From assembly GCA_949317995.1 (NCBI GenBank), contig OX439035.1, positions 82,275,959 through 82,339,958 on the forward strand: 64,000 bases of DNA. Reading direction: 5' to 3'. Each line of letters opens with the position of its first letter. Within the stretch, counting starts at the first letter, position 1. Positions 20,101 through 31,535 of the stretch are shown in pieces. Both the position numbers and the translations under genes were made by a program. Source of the stretch: Acholoe squamosa (lineage: Eukaryota; Annelida; Polychaeta; Phyllodocida; Polynoidae). Below the pieces are notes generated by a model. That model did no database searches, was not told where the DNA came from, and saw only the letters and a program-made list of their open reading frames with translations.

Positions 20101-23100
20101 AATGGGTTAATACGGCCCTCCTTGTCAGAGTGTGATGTTTATAAGAGTACCTCGGATGATGACCGCTACCACCCCACGATTTTGAAAGTGTGCTGTTCAC
20201 AAAGAAGCGTGCATGACAGCGTGCTGTTCACAGAGCACTCTTTTTGGTGGCACACTGTTCACAGTGCAGTGACGGTCCCTTCAAACATTTTGTGGCTAAA
20301 TTTCAGTGGCTAAAAAGTATGGAGAAAGGCATAAATCCATCACGGCTCTTAAAGCATTCCACGTGACACTGTCGTGTTCGCAGAGCTCCTTAGGCATAAT
20401 AGGAGCACAGAGCTGCTCAAGAGTACTGGGCCTTTTGCCGACCTGCTCAGGTGGTTCACTGGGAGGGAAGGGGCAGAAGGCTGAGTTTACTGTCACCAGC
20501 GGCTGGGGCCAGAGACACGGCCTTTTAAACAACCTACATCAACAGGCTCTAATGGACCTGCCAGGCCAGGACGCTGCAGCAGCCAAAGTCAACACAGTCC
20601 AGTGGTGAGGCCACCTAGAACTTGGCACCCTCCTGACTAGGATATCAGGGAGTGACGGGGTGGGTGGGCGGGGGCTATAGCAGGCCTGACCACAACCACT
20701 GGAGGAAATGACCTCTGTCTGGTCAGCGCCGCCATCACTGTTGTATTACCGGAAGTCCATAAGGGCTCATTGACAGAGGGCTCTTCCGCTGAGTGAAAGC
20801 AATGACTGCAATTGGTTTGCAGAGATTTCATGTTTACTAGATGGTCCTGACAGCCATGGCTTTGACTGTGTCAAGAACATTACATAAATGGTCTCTGTGT
20901 TATTCTATCTAGGTGGATCAAAGGCCAAGCCTAGTTTTGAGCGGTACGCTTTTCTAATACTCTAGTATTGACGCGAGTTGACCCGCAATTGAGGTTCATT
21001 TGCTAGTACTACTTACAGTTACATGATACGGTATATGGGGATCGCAGTAGTCCCTGAGCCATTCAGCGGTTTAAAAGGTGTGTGGATTATGGGTGTATAG
21101 TAGGCAGGGGGAGACAGAAGCCACCAGTTATATTGCTTATTATACAGAGTGGTATAACACCATTTAACTAAGTGGTCATCTCATTGATATATCCACCAAT
21201 AAATTGAAACCAAACATACGTGTCCTTCCAGACAGATGAGCAGATAGATATTTCTTCCTACAGCTGGACCTAACTGTCCTCTGGTCAGCGAACCGTCCAT
21301 CACCTACATGGCGTTACGTCAATAGTTAGGCCGCATTTTACACGTGGGGTATATACACGTACCTTGTTCACACTCTTCATGTGTTTTCAAGACGACTGCC
21401 ATCAAGATGTCTATGGTCCATAATTCTAAAGAATACTGGATTTACACCGTTCATTTAATTCCGAAATAGTAAAATGCGGACAGAAATATGACTATAATTG
21501 AATTTAAGGATTATCATGCATATCAATATGCATTTGCACTGAAAAGAAAGTCCTATCCTTACCTCTACCAGATGCGTGACCAAGCACTCTGCATCAACGC
21601 CAATTTATTAACGCATATCGTTGCTATAGAAACCTAAATAAATACGTTAGAACTGTTAAGGAAATGCGCAGTTCCGCCTATGAACCCGTACGAAGTATGT
21701 GATTGTGTGCTTAATTGAGTGCAAAATGCCTTTATTCTAAGTAAACTCTGCCATTAATATTTTGTGTAACATGGCCTAGGGGCATATTAAACCTGCCTGC
21801 ATGGGATTTTAAGCTGGCCCACACCCATTGCTACTGATGTGGAGCCGTGACAAACTGTAATTTCTTCATTATTTTGTGAATATAAGCAGCATCCATGCGA
21901 AATTGAAAATGGCAGTAAATTAATACCACACATATTTTTGCGATAATTCAATCGAGGCCACTCTTATGATTGTGATATCAATGGATCAATATAGGAGCAG
22001 GTATTCAGTATCATTTTTAAATTCGATATGATATTGGGTTCATTCTTGGCATTGTTCCTATGCAGAAAAGCACTCACTATATCCCTATTGTTCAATACCG
22101 GATGCTCCTTTCCCAACCTAGTACATGTAAATAGATCAGCACACACATACTCTACTGGCCCTCTCCCTATAGCAGCTGCTCGGAGTACCTGTCCTCCCTG
22201 GAGCTACTCATGTCCTGGCCTGAATCGGGATCCTTGATAGGATCAACCTCTATGGGCTTGCGGAAATAGCGGGCTGGTCGATCCTGTCATTAACCTGCTC
22301 ATGGCAGAGTCATCCTATTAGCTGTGTAGCTAGTGCTATTGTCTATGATGATTTACAGGGGTTCAATGACCTGAGGCCAAGCCAATAAGGCTGTGCTTCC
22401 TGTAGGCAGTTAAGGACAGTAACGCAGCACTACTGTACCAGTACAACCACACTCAGTCTTATGTTCCCTAAACCCAACCCACAACCATATATCTAATACT
22501 GGAGAGGGACTGGTTCTCGGGGGGAATCTGAGATGTGCCTCCCTATCCTTCGCTGGGCCAAATATCACGTATATGTAACTATGTATTGACAATATGTATC
22601 AAAGATATGCCCATCTGGGGATAAGCTAAAGGAAATAAATCCTCTTTCATGAAATCCAGCACTTTGTCCTACATTGGGATCCGCGACAGCTCCATGTGTG
22701 CCCATATTACCCCCCGCCCTCCCATCCCTCTCTTTCATCGCTCTGCAAAGTGTCACTGTATCCTTTAGAAAGAAAAATATATGGACATTTGAATGATACC
22801 GTTTTTCTCCTTCCTTAGGCCCTGAGCAAGGTATACAATGTATCATGTAAGAGTATTACACAGTAACCTGAACCACTATTACACGACAGGGTAAGGCTGA
22901 GACCCGGTTAGGCTGCTCTCCCTGTCTATTATACAGAGTGGTCAGTGCTGCAGGAAGATTACATTGACTCCTCCCCAACCAGGCATTAACCTCGTAATAG
23001 TAGTGAGCAGCGGCTGGTGATTCTGACTTTATTTACTTAGAGCATTGACTAAATGATACTAATACACTGCGTAATGGGCGCGATTCGATTCTTCCTTTCG

Positions 23101-24584
23101 AACTAGGATGATGGGAGTAAATACGTTGGAGGCTGGTGAAGAAAGAAGCGTCAGTCTCCCATGGCGCGCTCCATCACGACTGCTATTACACTGTCACAGT
23201 GGGCCATCTCCTCCCCATCAGCCACCAAATAGACTTGACAAAGCCTCCTTGGTAATACCGAAATTTCCCTTGGGATATGATTGTAAGTCAATGCAAAATC
23301 TTGAGATGTGAGATACAAATGAGAGAAAACTTGGCGGATTCAGGATTGGTCATGTTGGTAACTTAGACGGCCGGATGACATGAGGCTGCTTTGCTTCATA
23401 TTGAGGCACATGTAACTCATTTTTGGAACAACTGAAACCCCGTTTCTTCTCAGTTTAACACACCTAATGATACTTGCTACATTAAAGTATGCATTGACTT
23501 AAAATGACCATAGGTGGAGACACGAGACAATATTGTATTGTATGGCTATCAGACTGGGGTGTATCGAGGGCTGGCACACTGGCCACCACAGAATGAACGA
23601 GTCAAGGTAGCAAGGACAGTAATAACACAGCGTTTATCTGGAATGGCGAGATCTTTGCCGATCGGACTGTCAGAAGATGGAATGGAGTGGGGCAGGGGGT
23701 AAACAACTTTCCACAGTCCTGCTGCCCTATCCATCCTCCACCACATTGAGGATGAGCAATTTCCTCCCATCAACTCATATCCTTCTTATCGCGGCAAAAA
23801 AAAATACCCTGAGTTATTCGCAAACACTGAAAGGACAGTGCTATTAAAATGGACCCCTTCCTTAAAACCACATTAATCTCTGAGGACACAAAGAGCTTCT
23901 CCTTCCTACTGCTCACCCTGTCTGCTCTATGGCTGGGGCGCGAGGAGCAGCTCATGCCCAGTGAGAGCTGCTTTAAAGACTGTCTGAGCCGCTCATGGCC
24001 GAGCAGCAATAGGGATGGTTTGCTGCTGTGATGGTGCCTAGAAGTATGGGTCTCAGAGCATAGTGACATAATACGTTCAAATATTGAGAATATTTTGGTT
24101 CAATCAAAACTCTGTAAATTGTCTTCAGTTAGTAGGGAAATACATACAGTCATGTTGAGACTATTTATATGACGAAGCCTGAAGTACCATATTTCCCAAC
24201 CACCAACTCCTCTTGTCTTTACTCAGGTAGCACACTAGTTTATACCTAAAAAGGGAACATAGTGTTTAAGACAGGTGGAACTGGACGTCACCAGGCGTTC
24301 TACTTGATACTTCATATCACGAACTAACATGCGTGTATAAACACAGCACACTTGGGTAGGAGACACTCTGTGTGGTTCGGTTGGCCCATGGTCTGGTTGG
24401 TCTGCAGTTGGGCACATCCTGAATAGTTATGGTTATATGTATGACGCTCACTACCCATCTTAGATATGGAAATCAGCACACTTAAAATATAGATCAATAT
24501 CGTCTGAGGTGTTATCCTAAGATGCCCACAGTAGGCACTGCATTTTTTCCCAGTCACTGTAATTCAAATTAAAACAGTCTGTCA
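20101..24584. other. No gene recognised
   Basis: About 4.5 kb. The first 180 bp still contain decayed minisatellite-like units (gtgctgttcacagagcac). Two GAGCWGCTC sites (20410, 23945) and one GAGCTACTC site (22201) occur. Nothing resembles an exon of a known family. I checked it for the missing IS1 exon and did not see it. Confidence 0.5.
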
Positions 24585-25034
24585 TACAGATGTGAACTAT
24601 TCTTCTGCCTTGGTGAAGGATGTCTAACAACACTCACTATGCTCCCTGACCTGCTCCCTCAGGAACAGGTCAACACATGAGCAGCTCATCCTGACCATTA
24701 ACGAGGATCTGATCTCTTTAACAGTCTGTCAACGCCATCCTCTCTAAAGGTAGCAGGAGGCTGCCAGCAGTATAAGGCAGCTGAACAGCAGGTGTCAGCT
24801 GTAGTACTAGTCACCCGTAGGCGGTGGGCTCCCTCATAGTCCATCGTTGCATTTTAGCCCTGGTAAGGGCCTATGGAGCTGAGGCACCCGTAACCAGGCC
24901 ATCGGTACATTTTAGTCCTGGTAAGGGCCCCTGGAGCTGTCTGCATCAGGGTAGGCCCCTATTCCTCAATTGTCTATTCCAGCATACATTACATTTGCAT
25001 CGTTTTATTTGATGATATACTGTATAATATCAAG

Positions 25035-25171
25035 AGTGAGTGAGTAATAGATGTTTAACGCCATTTCGACAGCTGTGGTCATATTCATGGCGGAAACTAC
25101 ATTACACGAGTTCACAGAGGAATGTGTCGGTGCCCACACATATGTGCAACACACACATCCAAGAGGATAGG
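25035..25171 (+). repeat. Dispersed repeat family copy (5' part)
   Basis: Begins agtgagtgagtaatagatg, followed by tttaacgccatttcgacag and tcatattcatggcgg, and ends caagaggatagg. It lacks the 3' tail seen in the full copies. It lies in copy A of the 643-bp duplication. Confidence 0.85.
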
Positions 25172-25677
25172 TGAGTGAGTGAGTAATATATGGTTATATA
25201 TGAGTGAGTAATAGATGGTTATATGTATACAGATGTGAACTATTCTTCTGCCTTGGTGAAGGATGTCTAACAACACTCACTATGCTCCCTGACCTGCTCC
25301 CTCAGGAACAGGTCAACACATGAGCAGCTCATCCTGACCATTAACGATGCAGAATAGGATCTGATCTCTTTAACAGTCTGTCAACGCCATCCTCTCTAAA
25401 GGTAGCAAGAGGCTGCCAGCAGTATAAGACAGCTGAACAGCAGGTGTCAGCTGTAGTACTAGTCACCCGTAGGCGGTGGGCTCCCTCATAGTCCATCAGT
25501 ACCTTTTAGCCCTGGTAAGGGCCTATGGAGCTGAGGCACCCGTAAACAGGCCATCGGTACATTTTAGCCCTGGTAAGGGCCCCTGGAGCTGTCTGCGTCA
25601 GGGTATGCTTCAATTGTGTATTCCAGCATACATTACATTTGCATCGTTTTATTTGATGATATACTGTATAATATCAA

Positions 25678-25811
25678 GAGTGAGTGAGTAATAGATGTTT
25701 AACGCCATTTCGACAGCTGTGGTCATATTCATGGCGGAAACATTACACGAGTTCACAGATGAATGTGTCAGTGCCCACGCATATGTGCAACACACACATC
25801 CAAGAGGATAG
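25678..25811 (+). repeat. Dispersed repeat family copy (5' part)
   Basis: Counterpart of the copy at 25035 in the second unit of the 643-bp duplication. It runs directly into a third, full-length copy. Confidence 0.85.
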
Positions 25812-25992
25812 GTGAGTGAGTGAGTAATAGATGTTTAACGCCATTTCGACAGCTAAGGTCATATTCATGGCGAGAACGACATTACACAATTTCACAGAGG
25901 AATGTGTCGGTGCCCGCGCATATGTGCACCACACACATCTGAGGGGATAGGAAAGAGGAGATATAGACCCTTTTAAGTGGGCTAGGGAAGCC
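25812..25992 (+). repeat. Full-length copy of the ~181-bp dispersed repeat
   Basis: Runs from gtgagtgagtgagtaatag to gtgggctagggaagcc. With the copy at 45845-46024 it defines the family: a GTGA-repeat head, a core tttaacgccatttcgac with tcatattcatggcg, a middle gtcggtgcccgcgcatatg, and a tail cccttttaagtgggctaggg. It has no coding capacity, poly-A tail or convincing tRNA-like promoter boxes. The GTGAGTGAG head and the ACGCC / ATGGCG core recall abundant non-autonomous elements in marine invertebrates, but I cannot assign it. Confidence 0.85.
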
Positions 25993-26048
25993 CTCCAAGA
26001 GGATAGGTAAGAGGAGATATAGATCCTTTTAAGTGGGCTAGGGAAGCC
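25993..26048 (+). repeat. Duplicated tail of the dispersed repeat
   Basis: Repeats only the last ~55 bp of the preceding element, from ccaagaggatagg to gggctagggaagcc. This is a local tail duplication. Confidence 0.8.
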
Positions 26049-26334
26049 AAGTATAATATCAAAAGCATTAACCTAAAACCTATAGAGTGAAGTCGTGGCT
26101 GGGAGGATTTCACCAAACAATGTTCCCTGTGATGGTTGTCTATACTTCCCCTTGTCAAGCACCACACTTATGTACACTCGTGCTTTCAAAATCAATAGCC
26201 ACATACAGGTGCGGATGCCGGTTGTGTCATGGTATTTAGTCGTGTTAAAGTCTCTTAAAACAAGAAAAATGTGGCAAGGACCACGGATAGGAGTTGCGCT
26301 CATAGATCATGGCAACATCACTAGCCACTGCGGG

Positions 26335-26373
26335 TGACGTCACTAAGGCAGCATGACGTCACCGATGACGTCA
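26335..26373. promoter_or_regulatory. Cluster of three perfect CRE/ATF palindromes
   Basis: TGACGTCA occurs at 26335-26342, 26354-26361 and 26366-26373. This is the canonical CREB/ATF site. Three in 39 bp is far above chance for an 8-mer expected about once in 65 kb. Lone copies occur at 16300, 53719 and 54877. They sit beside an inverted repeat (26405-26455), so the cluster may have arrived in a mobile element. Function is inferred only. Confidence 0.5.
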
Positions 26374-26404
26374 TAGGTGACAGGGAGAAAACCGAAAACA
26401 TTAT

Positions 26405-26455
26405 GGAGTTGCTACGGTCGCTACGCTCCCGGCCGCTGACGCGGCTTGCAACTCC
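26405..26455. repeat. GC-rich imperfect hairpin
   Basis: GGAGTTGC at 26405-26412 pairs with 26448-26455. Between them lie CG-rich partial palindromes (ccggccg, gccgctgacgcggc). It directly follows the CRE cluster. Confidence 0.5.
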
Positions 26456-26456
26456 A

Positions 26457-29400
26457 AATTATTGCGTATACATATTCACCAGTCCATGATACTTAGGTTA
26501 ACAGATGGCCATACTGCATGATTGCCCCTCAACCCCTACAGCCCTTACCCAGGTGTTATACTGACCGCTAGATCGGTCAGTACTCCTATCGATATACAAT
26601 TAACATCTTAATTTACCGATGCTATTAACATCATCGCAATGAAGGCTTGGATTCTGGAAGTGCATGGATTTATGACATATTGAATTGCTTTAATGCCTTT
26701 ACGCTCTGAATAGCTCATGGCTATTCAATTCCTAATTCTATCTTAATACGTGTGGTGCATTTGGAATACATTTCACACACAGATGTAATTGTAAGAGATG
26801 AGGTGCTTGTATTGTGCATTTTTCATAATGGAGTTATCAAGGCCCTTTTGATTTGATAAAATTCTAACTAAGTTATTGGCCCATGCCATGCATGCTGACG
26901 ATTTACGTTCAAAGGGGGTGTGGGGAATGTAAAATATTTACAATATTAGATGTTATATTTATATTCCTACACACCAAGTCATTCCAAGGAATTCTAAGAA
27001 AATGTGGTCGGGAGGAATAGAATTGAGAATTCTATTCTGTCCAGTGATCATGGACAACGCCCCTGTGAGCTGGAATTAAGTCGTTCTGCACCACTGCTTA
27101 AAGTAGGTGAGGCACGGAATTGTAAATGACACGCCATCGATCCCATTCCAACGACGATTGCCGTCTAACAATTGCTTTATTGTGTTAGATACCAGCTGAC
27201 TCCCCCTTTTGATGCCGGAATCTGGGATGGAGATGAGAACTGCATGGGCATAGTTATGTACAATACATTTTTCTCTTATAAGATGTACTCACAAAGCCCC
27301 TCTCTCTTCCTCTTGTCTTTTCCCATGGACACCCTGGATGGAAGTGCTGCAGTGGTGACAGAAAGGAATTAAGAGGTGGTACCAATGAGCATGAAGGGGA
27401 CAGGGTCTGTGAATGCTTATCTCTAGCTGCCTTATATATTCCCATTGCTGTGTGCTTTGGCGACAAGCCAGTGGGCAGCATCACAGTAGGAGGAGGAGAG
27501 GGCTTTCTGTGGAGTGGCCTCATGTGATTTCATTCTGACAGACACTCGTTGTCAGGCCGATGGCCGGTCAGCCGTGCAGGCCGGCGACAATATTGAACGT
27601 TGCCGTCTGTACCACAGGAGGAGGAGGAGGGTGCAGGAAGAGGGGTCTCTTCCTGCCGCCGCCGGCATTATGATCAACAGCCATGTGGACATACCACAAC
27701 CCCATCTACCTCCTGCCCCCTATCATGTTCATGGCTTAGTACCCTTTCCCGTCCCTTCACCGACACCTTTCTTCGGTGTTCAGACCACCAACTCTCATCA
27801 CAGTGCAGAAGGCACAAGGGTAACTGGCCAATTACCCCATCCAACATGACGAATCCTATATGTAGTATAGTGAATTAAAAGAGAAAATTTCACAATATCT
27901 CTGTTGATTTGAGTAATGCTAAGTTGTTTTGATGTGGTGTACAACTTGCACAATCGCCTGAGCTAATAACTGTAGGCCGACATTGTCTAGAACAATAATG
28001 TAGAGAGGTTTTAGATTTGCCAGTACTAGGGTAACTTGGTTTGTTTACAATAACAAGTACATGTACTAGGGTAACTCCAGTAGGAGTAACTCTAGTACAC
28101 AACTTTCAGTTTTGCCTGGTTTCTATAAATTTAATCCAAGTACTCTTGTAACTCCAGGCCTTACCTGCATATGTCCCCATGGCCTAGCTTAAAATTCTGC
28201 AATATTACTATGAAGTAGAATAGTCTATCAACAGTATAGACTAAGGAACAGTGTTCACACTTGTTTGTATATGGACCTTCGTGTTGGATTGGGTAAATGC
28301 CAGTTACCCTAGTATCTTCTGCACAGTGCCCATGCCACCCGAATATAATCGTCCCTTTCCTTGTCTGAGGGTATGTTGGCCTGGGAGAGCTGCTATTAAG
28401 TTGGTTTAAAGACGATGTGTTCCCGCGGTTGTGTTCCACTGAGAAACCCTTTGAATATATCACCTGTGCTTCACAAAACTGTCCTGTGATAGTATATTGG
28501 GACATATCTTATCCTATTAAACACAAGCTCCATGGACTAAACATGTGGGGGAGACACATTGAAGTAGTTGATGTTGTGGTGAGGCTGCTCTATGTCACAA
28601 GGGGCTATTTTCACTGCATTCATATTGAACATTTAGCCTTTGTTATGTGTCTTTTAGCTTCAAATACACCTTCTTTAAATAAAATGTGATTGATTCATGT
28701 ATTATTTTATACCCCGTTCTCCTAGCTCACTTGAATAGAATATAGTATGGGGGTAAATGCAGTTGTGATGTCACTTGTCCAGGTGTGCCCAGAAGTACAA
28801 GTCAGAAATAGCCTTACATTATTCCTATCAGCCTACTGTCCTACTCACCATAGAGCGTAAGTACATGTACTTGAATTCAATAAGTATTGACAATAACAGT
28901 GGTCAATCACTACTCACCTGCTTATTGCATGAAGGTTTTTAAGCAAAATAAGCCATGTGCTTTCAGGACCGCACAATGTTGACACAGAGATAGAGGGGGG
29001 GGGGAGGGGTAAACGCGAACAGAGATAACTGTGCCTCAGGACTGGCATCCCTTTCTATAATTTGAACATCTAGACCCTTTCTCCCATCACAGGAGTCCAT
29101 GGTACCGGTGAATGTAATGCGCGGGATGAAAGTGACCCTAAAAGAAATTTCCTGAATTTTTTATGATCAATCAAATGCCCCAAACACCCTTTAAAATGAT
29201 AATAACTCACTAAAAATACATATACAATGACAGGCAGCTATTAACTCATATTTACTCTCACTATTCACATCTTTGGTTGTAATGATGTTAATTACTTGTT
29301 AGGGCTATATGCATTCATAGATCATACAGGCCTTATAATTGTTGATGTATCCCAACTATGATGCACCCCCATGCAGTGCTAATAGGCTTAAAATGCATGT

Positions 29401-30780
29401 TGGTACTGCATTGATGCATCGTGGCAACCAATATTAGATTGGGTGTGTTGGCTTCATAGTGTCACTAAGTGTGTACATGTGACCAGGTGAGGGAAAACAT
29501 GCCTCCTGGGGGGAAATGTTTTTTTAAGTTTTAAGTCATGGGCTTTAAAATGAGATATCTTGAACTAAAATATCCCCGGTAGTTTTGCTGTAATTGCTTG
29601 TCAAACATAGGTTTGTGTGTACAAATGAAAATAGGAAATAAGCTCTAAATGCATTATATCCTATCATAAACACTAAAAATGCAAAGAAATACAGTTTTGT
29701 GGAAAAATAACCAAAGAAATGTGATGTTTTTGTCATAAAATTGGTTCTAGAGGGAATTTTTGAGTTCTGTTTTCAGTTCTGGGTTCCTGAAGGAATTTCA
29801 AAATGAGTTTGTGGCAAAAATTCAAAATTGGAATTGGGGAGTGGTTTCCATGGCAACCAGAAATTGCCTTATCTACCAATTTTCTATGTTTCCATGGCAA
29901 CCAATGTTCCAAAAATGAAACATTTTCAGTGGAGATGGAACGATTTTAAGCATACCACTGGATTCCTTATAAAAAAAATGGTCTAAAGCTTTTTTTAGCA
30001 TATTTGTCAGTGTTTTACCCATATTCTGCCCCCTGGTGGCCAAAACCAGTACTAAAAATCCCCCCCGGAGGCACGTTCTTCCCCGTTGGGCCACACATGT
30101 ACTATAATGTAAGGTTTAGGCTTCATGGTGAATATACACACACTAGCATAGGGTTAGACCTCCAGCTGCCTTCTGTGTATCATCCCCTCTCCCCTGGATG
30201 GAAGTGCTGCACCTCATGTAGGAGGACTTTCAATAATGTTCTTTGTTCAATCAATCTCCTTGTAACATCCACAGTCCGGTGTGCTCTGTCTAGAGTTTAT
30301 GTACTTGTTGAGGCAAAAGGGTGCATGCTTGGAGAACAGACCTGGCCCTCCGTGGAGACGAATGTTGACGATGCCGCGGTTCCCGGGGGTCCGGCGATCA
30401 GCGGGAGTGTTAGCCACTTTACGAGGCTGCATTTCCCGACAGTCCTGACACATGTCTACATGTGAAAATATACATGTGAAAAGGTAAAAGGGTTTGTTGT
30501 GCAATTGAATATGGTTTTCCGAAGAAGACAAAATGAGGAAAAAAGAAAAACGGGGGTTCAGGGGCAGAGCCCCCGATCAAGGATTTATGCCAGATCTCAT
30601 CTGAATTTGAATTAGATTCACGTCCCTGAGAAACTGGGCCAGCGTGAATGCTTGTCTCCAGTGTGACATCATTCTACTTCCGGCCAGGTAAGAAATTGTA
30701 GTTTAGCACCAGATGCTTGTTGGAGGTGGAGGTGGCTACTACCAAAGACCGACGGATGAATGTTGGGGTTAGTAAGACGG
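26457..30780. other. No gene recognised
   Basis: About 4.3 kb. It includes a CG-rich patch with (agg)n at 27500-27680 and a G-run at 28996-29006. Open frames up to about 110 codons exist on both strands, without splice-bounded conserved motifs. Confidence 0.45.
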
Positions 30781-30834
30781 AGTACTCTCGCTGCCTCCCA
30801 TAGGTTTAACGTTGTGACGGGGTTCTCGGCACGC

Positions 30835-30899
30835 CCAGGGACCCAGTGTGCAGCCAGGGTGTAGATGCGGGGGCCTCCCATAGAGCGCAATGTTAAACA
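30835..30899 (-). repeat. Arm of an inverted dispersed repeat (pairs with 31476-31535)
   Basis: A 25-bp word at 30875-30899 is the exact reverse complement of 31476-31500. The similarity continues for about 35 more bases (acaccctgg and flanks) with mismatches. The arms are about 0.6 kb apart. Confidence 0.75.
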
Positions 30900-31475
30900 A
30901 CACATTTTCCAAACCTATTTAAAAATATTAATCCTTGGAATAATGAAATAATTCGACCACTGGGTGAAAGGGCAGGACTCAAAGATGTTTATTCTTAGGT
31001 TTAGATATTATTTATGTGAACTGTCTTGTCCGGGGAACCTTGGATAGCCCACGCAACTTGTCAATTTTGGGCATTTTCTACCGAAACACATGAAAACAAC
31101 CCATGTTCACCCTATCAAAATAATTATTTGTATTCCTTCCACAACTTCCATATCATAGTATACGACAGAGAATGACCTAAATATAAATTGTATGTACTTA
31201 GATTTTTATTTATTGGCTCAGTTTAACCACACTGACAGTGGAAAGTGAAGTTACGAATCTGAGCACTCTGTGCTTCGTGAGAGGAAAGGCCTAGCACAGA
31301 GGGGTCAAATTGTCAAAAGTGTCCTTCGTTTTGGGAATGCTGATCGCTGCACATCTCATTTTTCTTTTAAATGATCTCGATAATGATTTAGTTCATGTCA
31401 ATAGCTATCTACAGATACCAGAATTAATTTTTAATTCCAAAGATTTCCATTTCAAAATTGCCGATCAAGTTGCGA

Positions 31476-31535
31476 TGTTTAACATTGCGCTCTATGGGAG
31501 CCCTCGCGTTTACACCCTGGTGCAAGCTGGCCCCA
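31476..31535 (+). repeat. Arm of an inverted dispersed repeat (pairs with 30835-30899)
   Basis: Second arm of the pair described at 30835-30899, starting tgtttaacattgcgctctat. The two could be TIR-like ends of one element or two head-to-head insertions. Confidence 0.75.

Larger units (their letters stand above)
24585..25815. repeat. Tandem duplication, two copies with 643-bp period
   Basis: Copy A starts at 24585 and copy B at 25228, both with tacagatgtgaactattctt. They stay nearly identical through the gacctgctccctcagg, gtaggcggtgggctccctca and ggtaagggcc stretches and into a copy of the dispersed GTGAGTGAG repeat. Copy B carries a 6-bp insertion (gcagaa) after attaacgat and has lost a few bases around ggtatgcttcaattg. 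Low divergence implies a recent event. Each copy also contains an internal repeat of the ggtacattttagccctggta type. Confidence 0.95.

Noticed and set aside
30004..30465. 153-codon plus-strand open frame
   Set aside because: Longest plus-strand frame, but the translation has no family features and the opposite strand is equally open over part of it.
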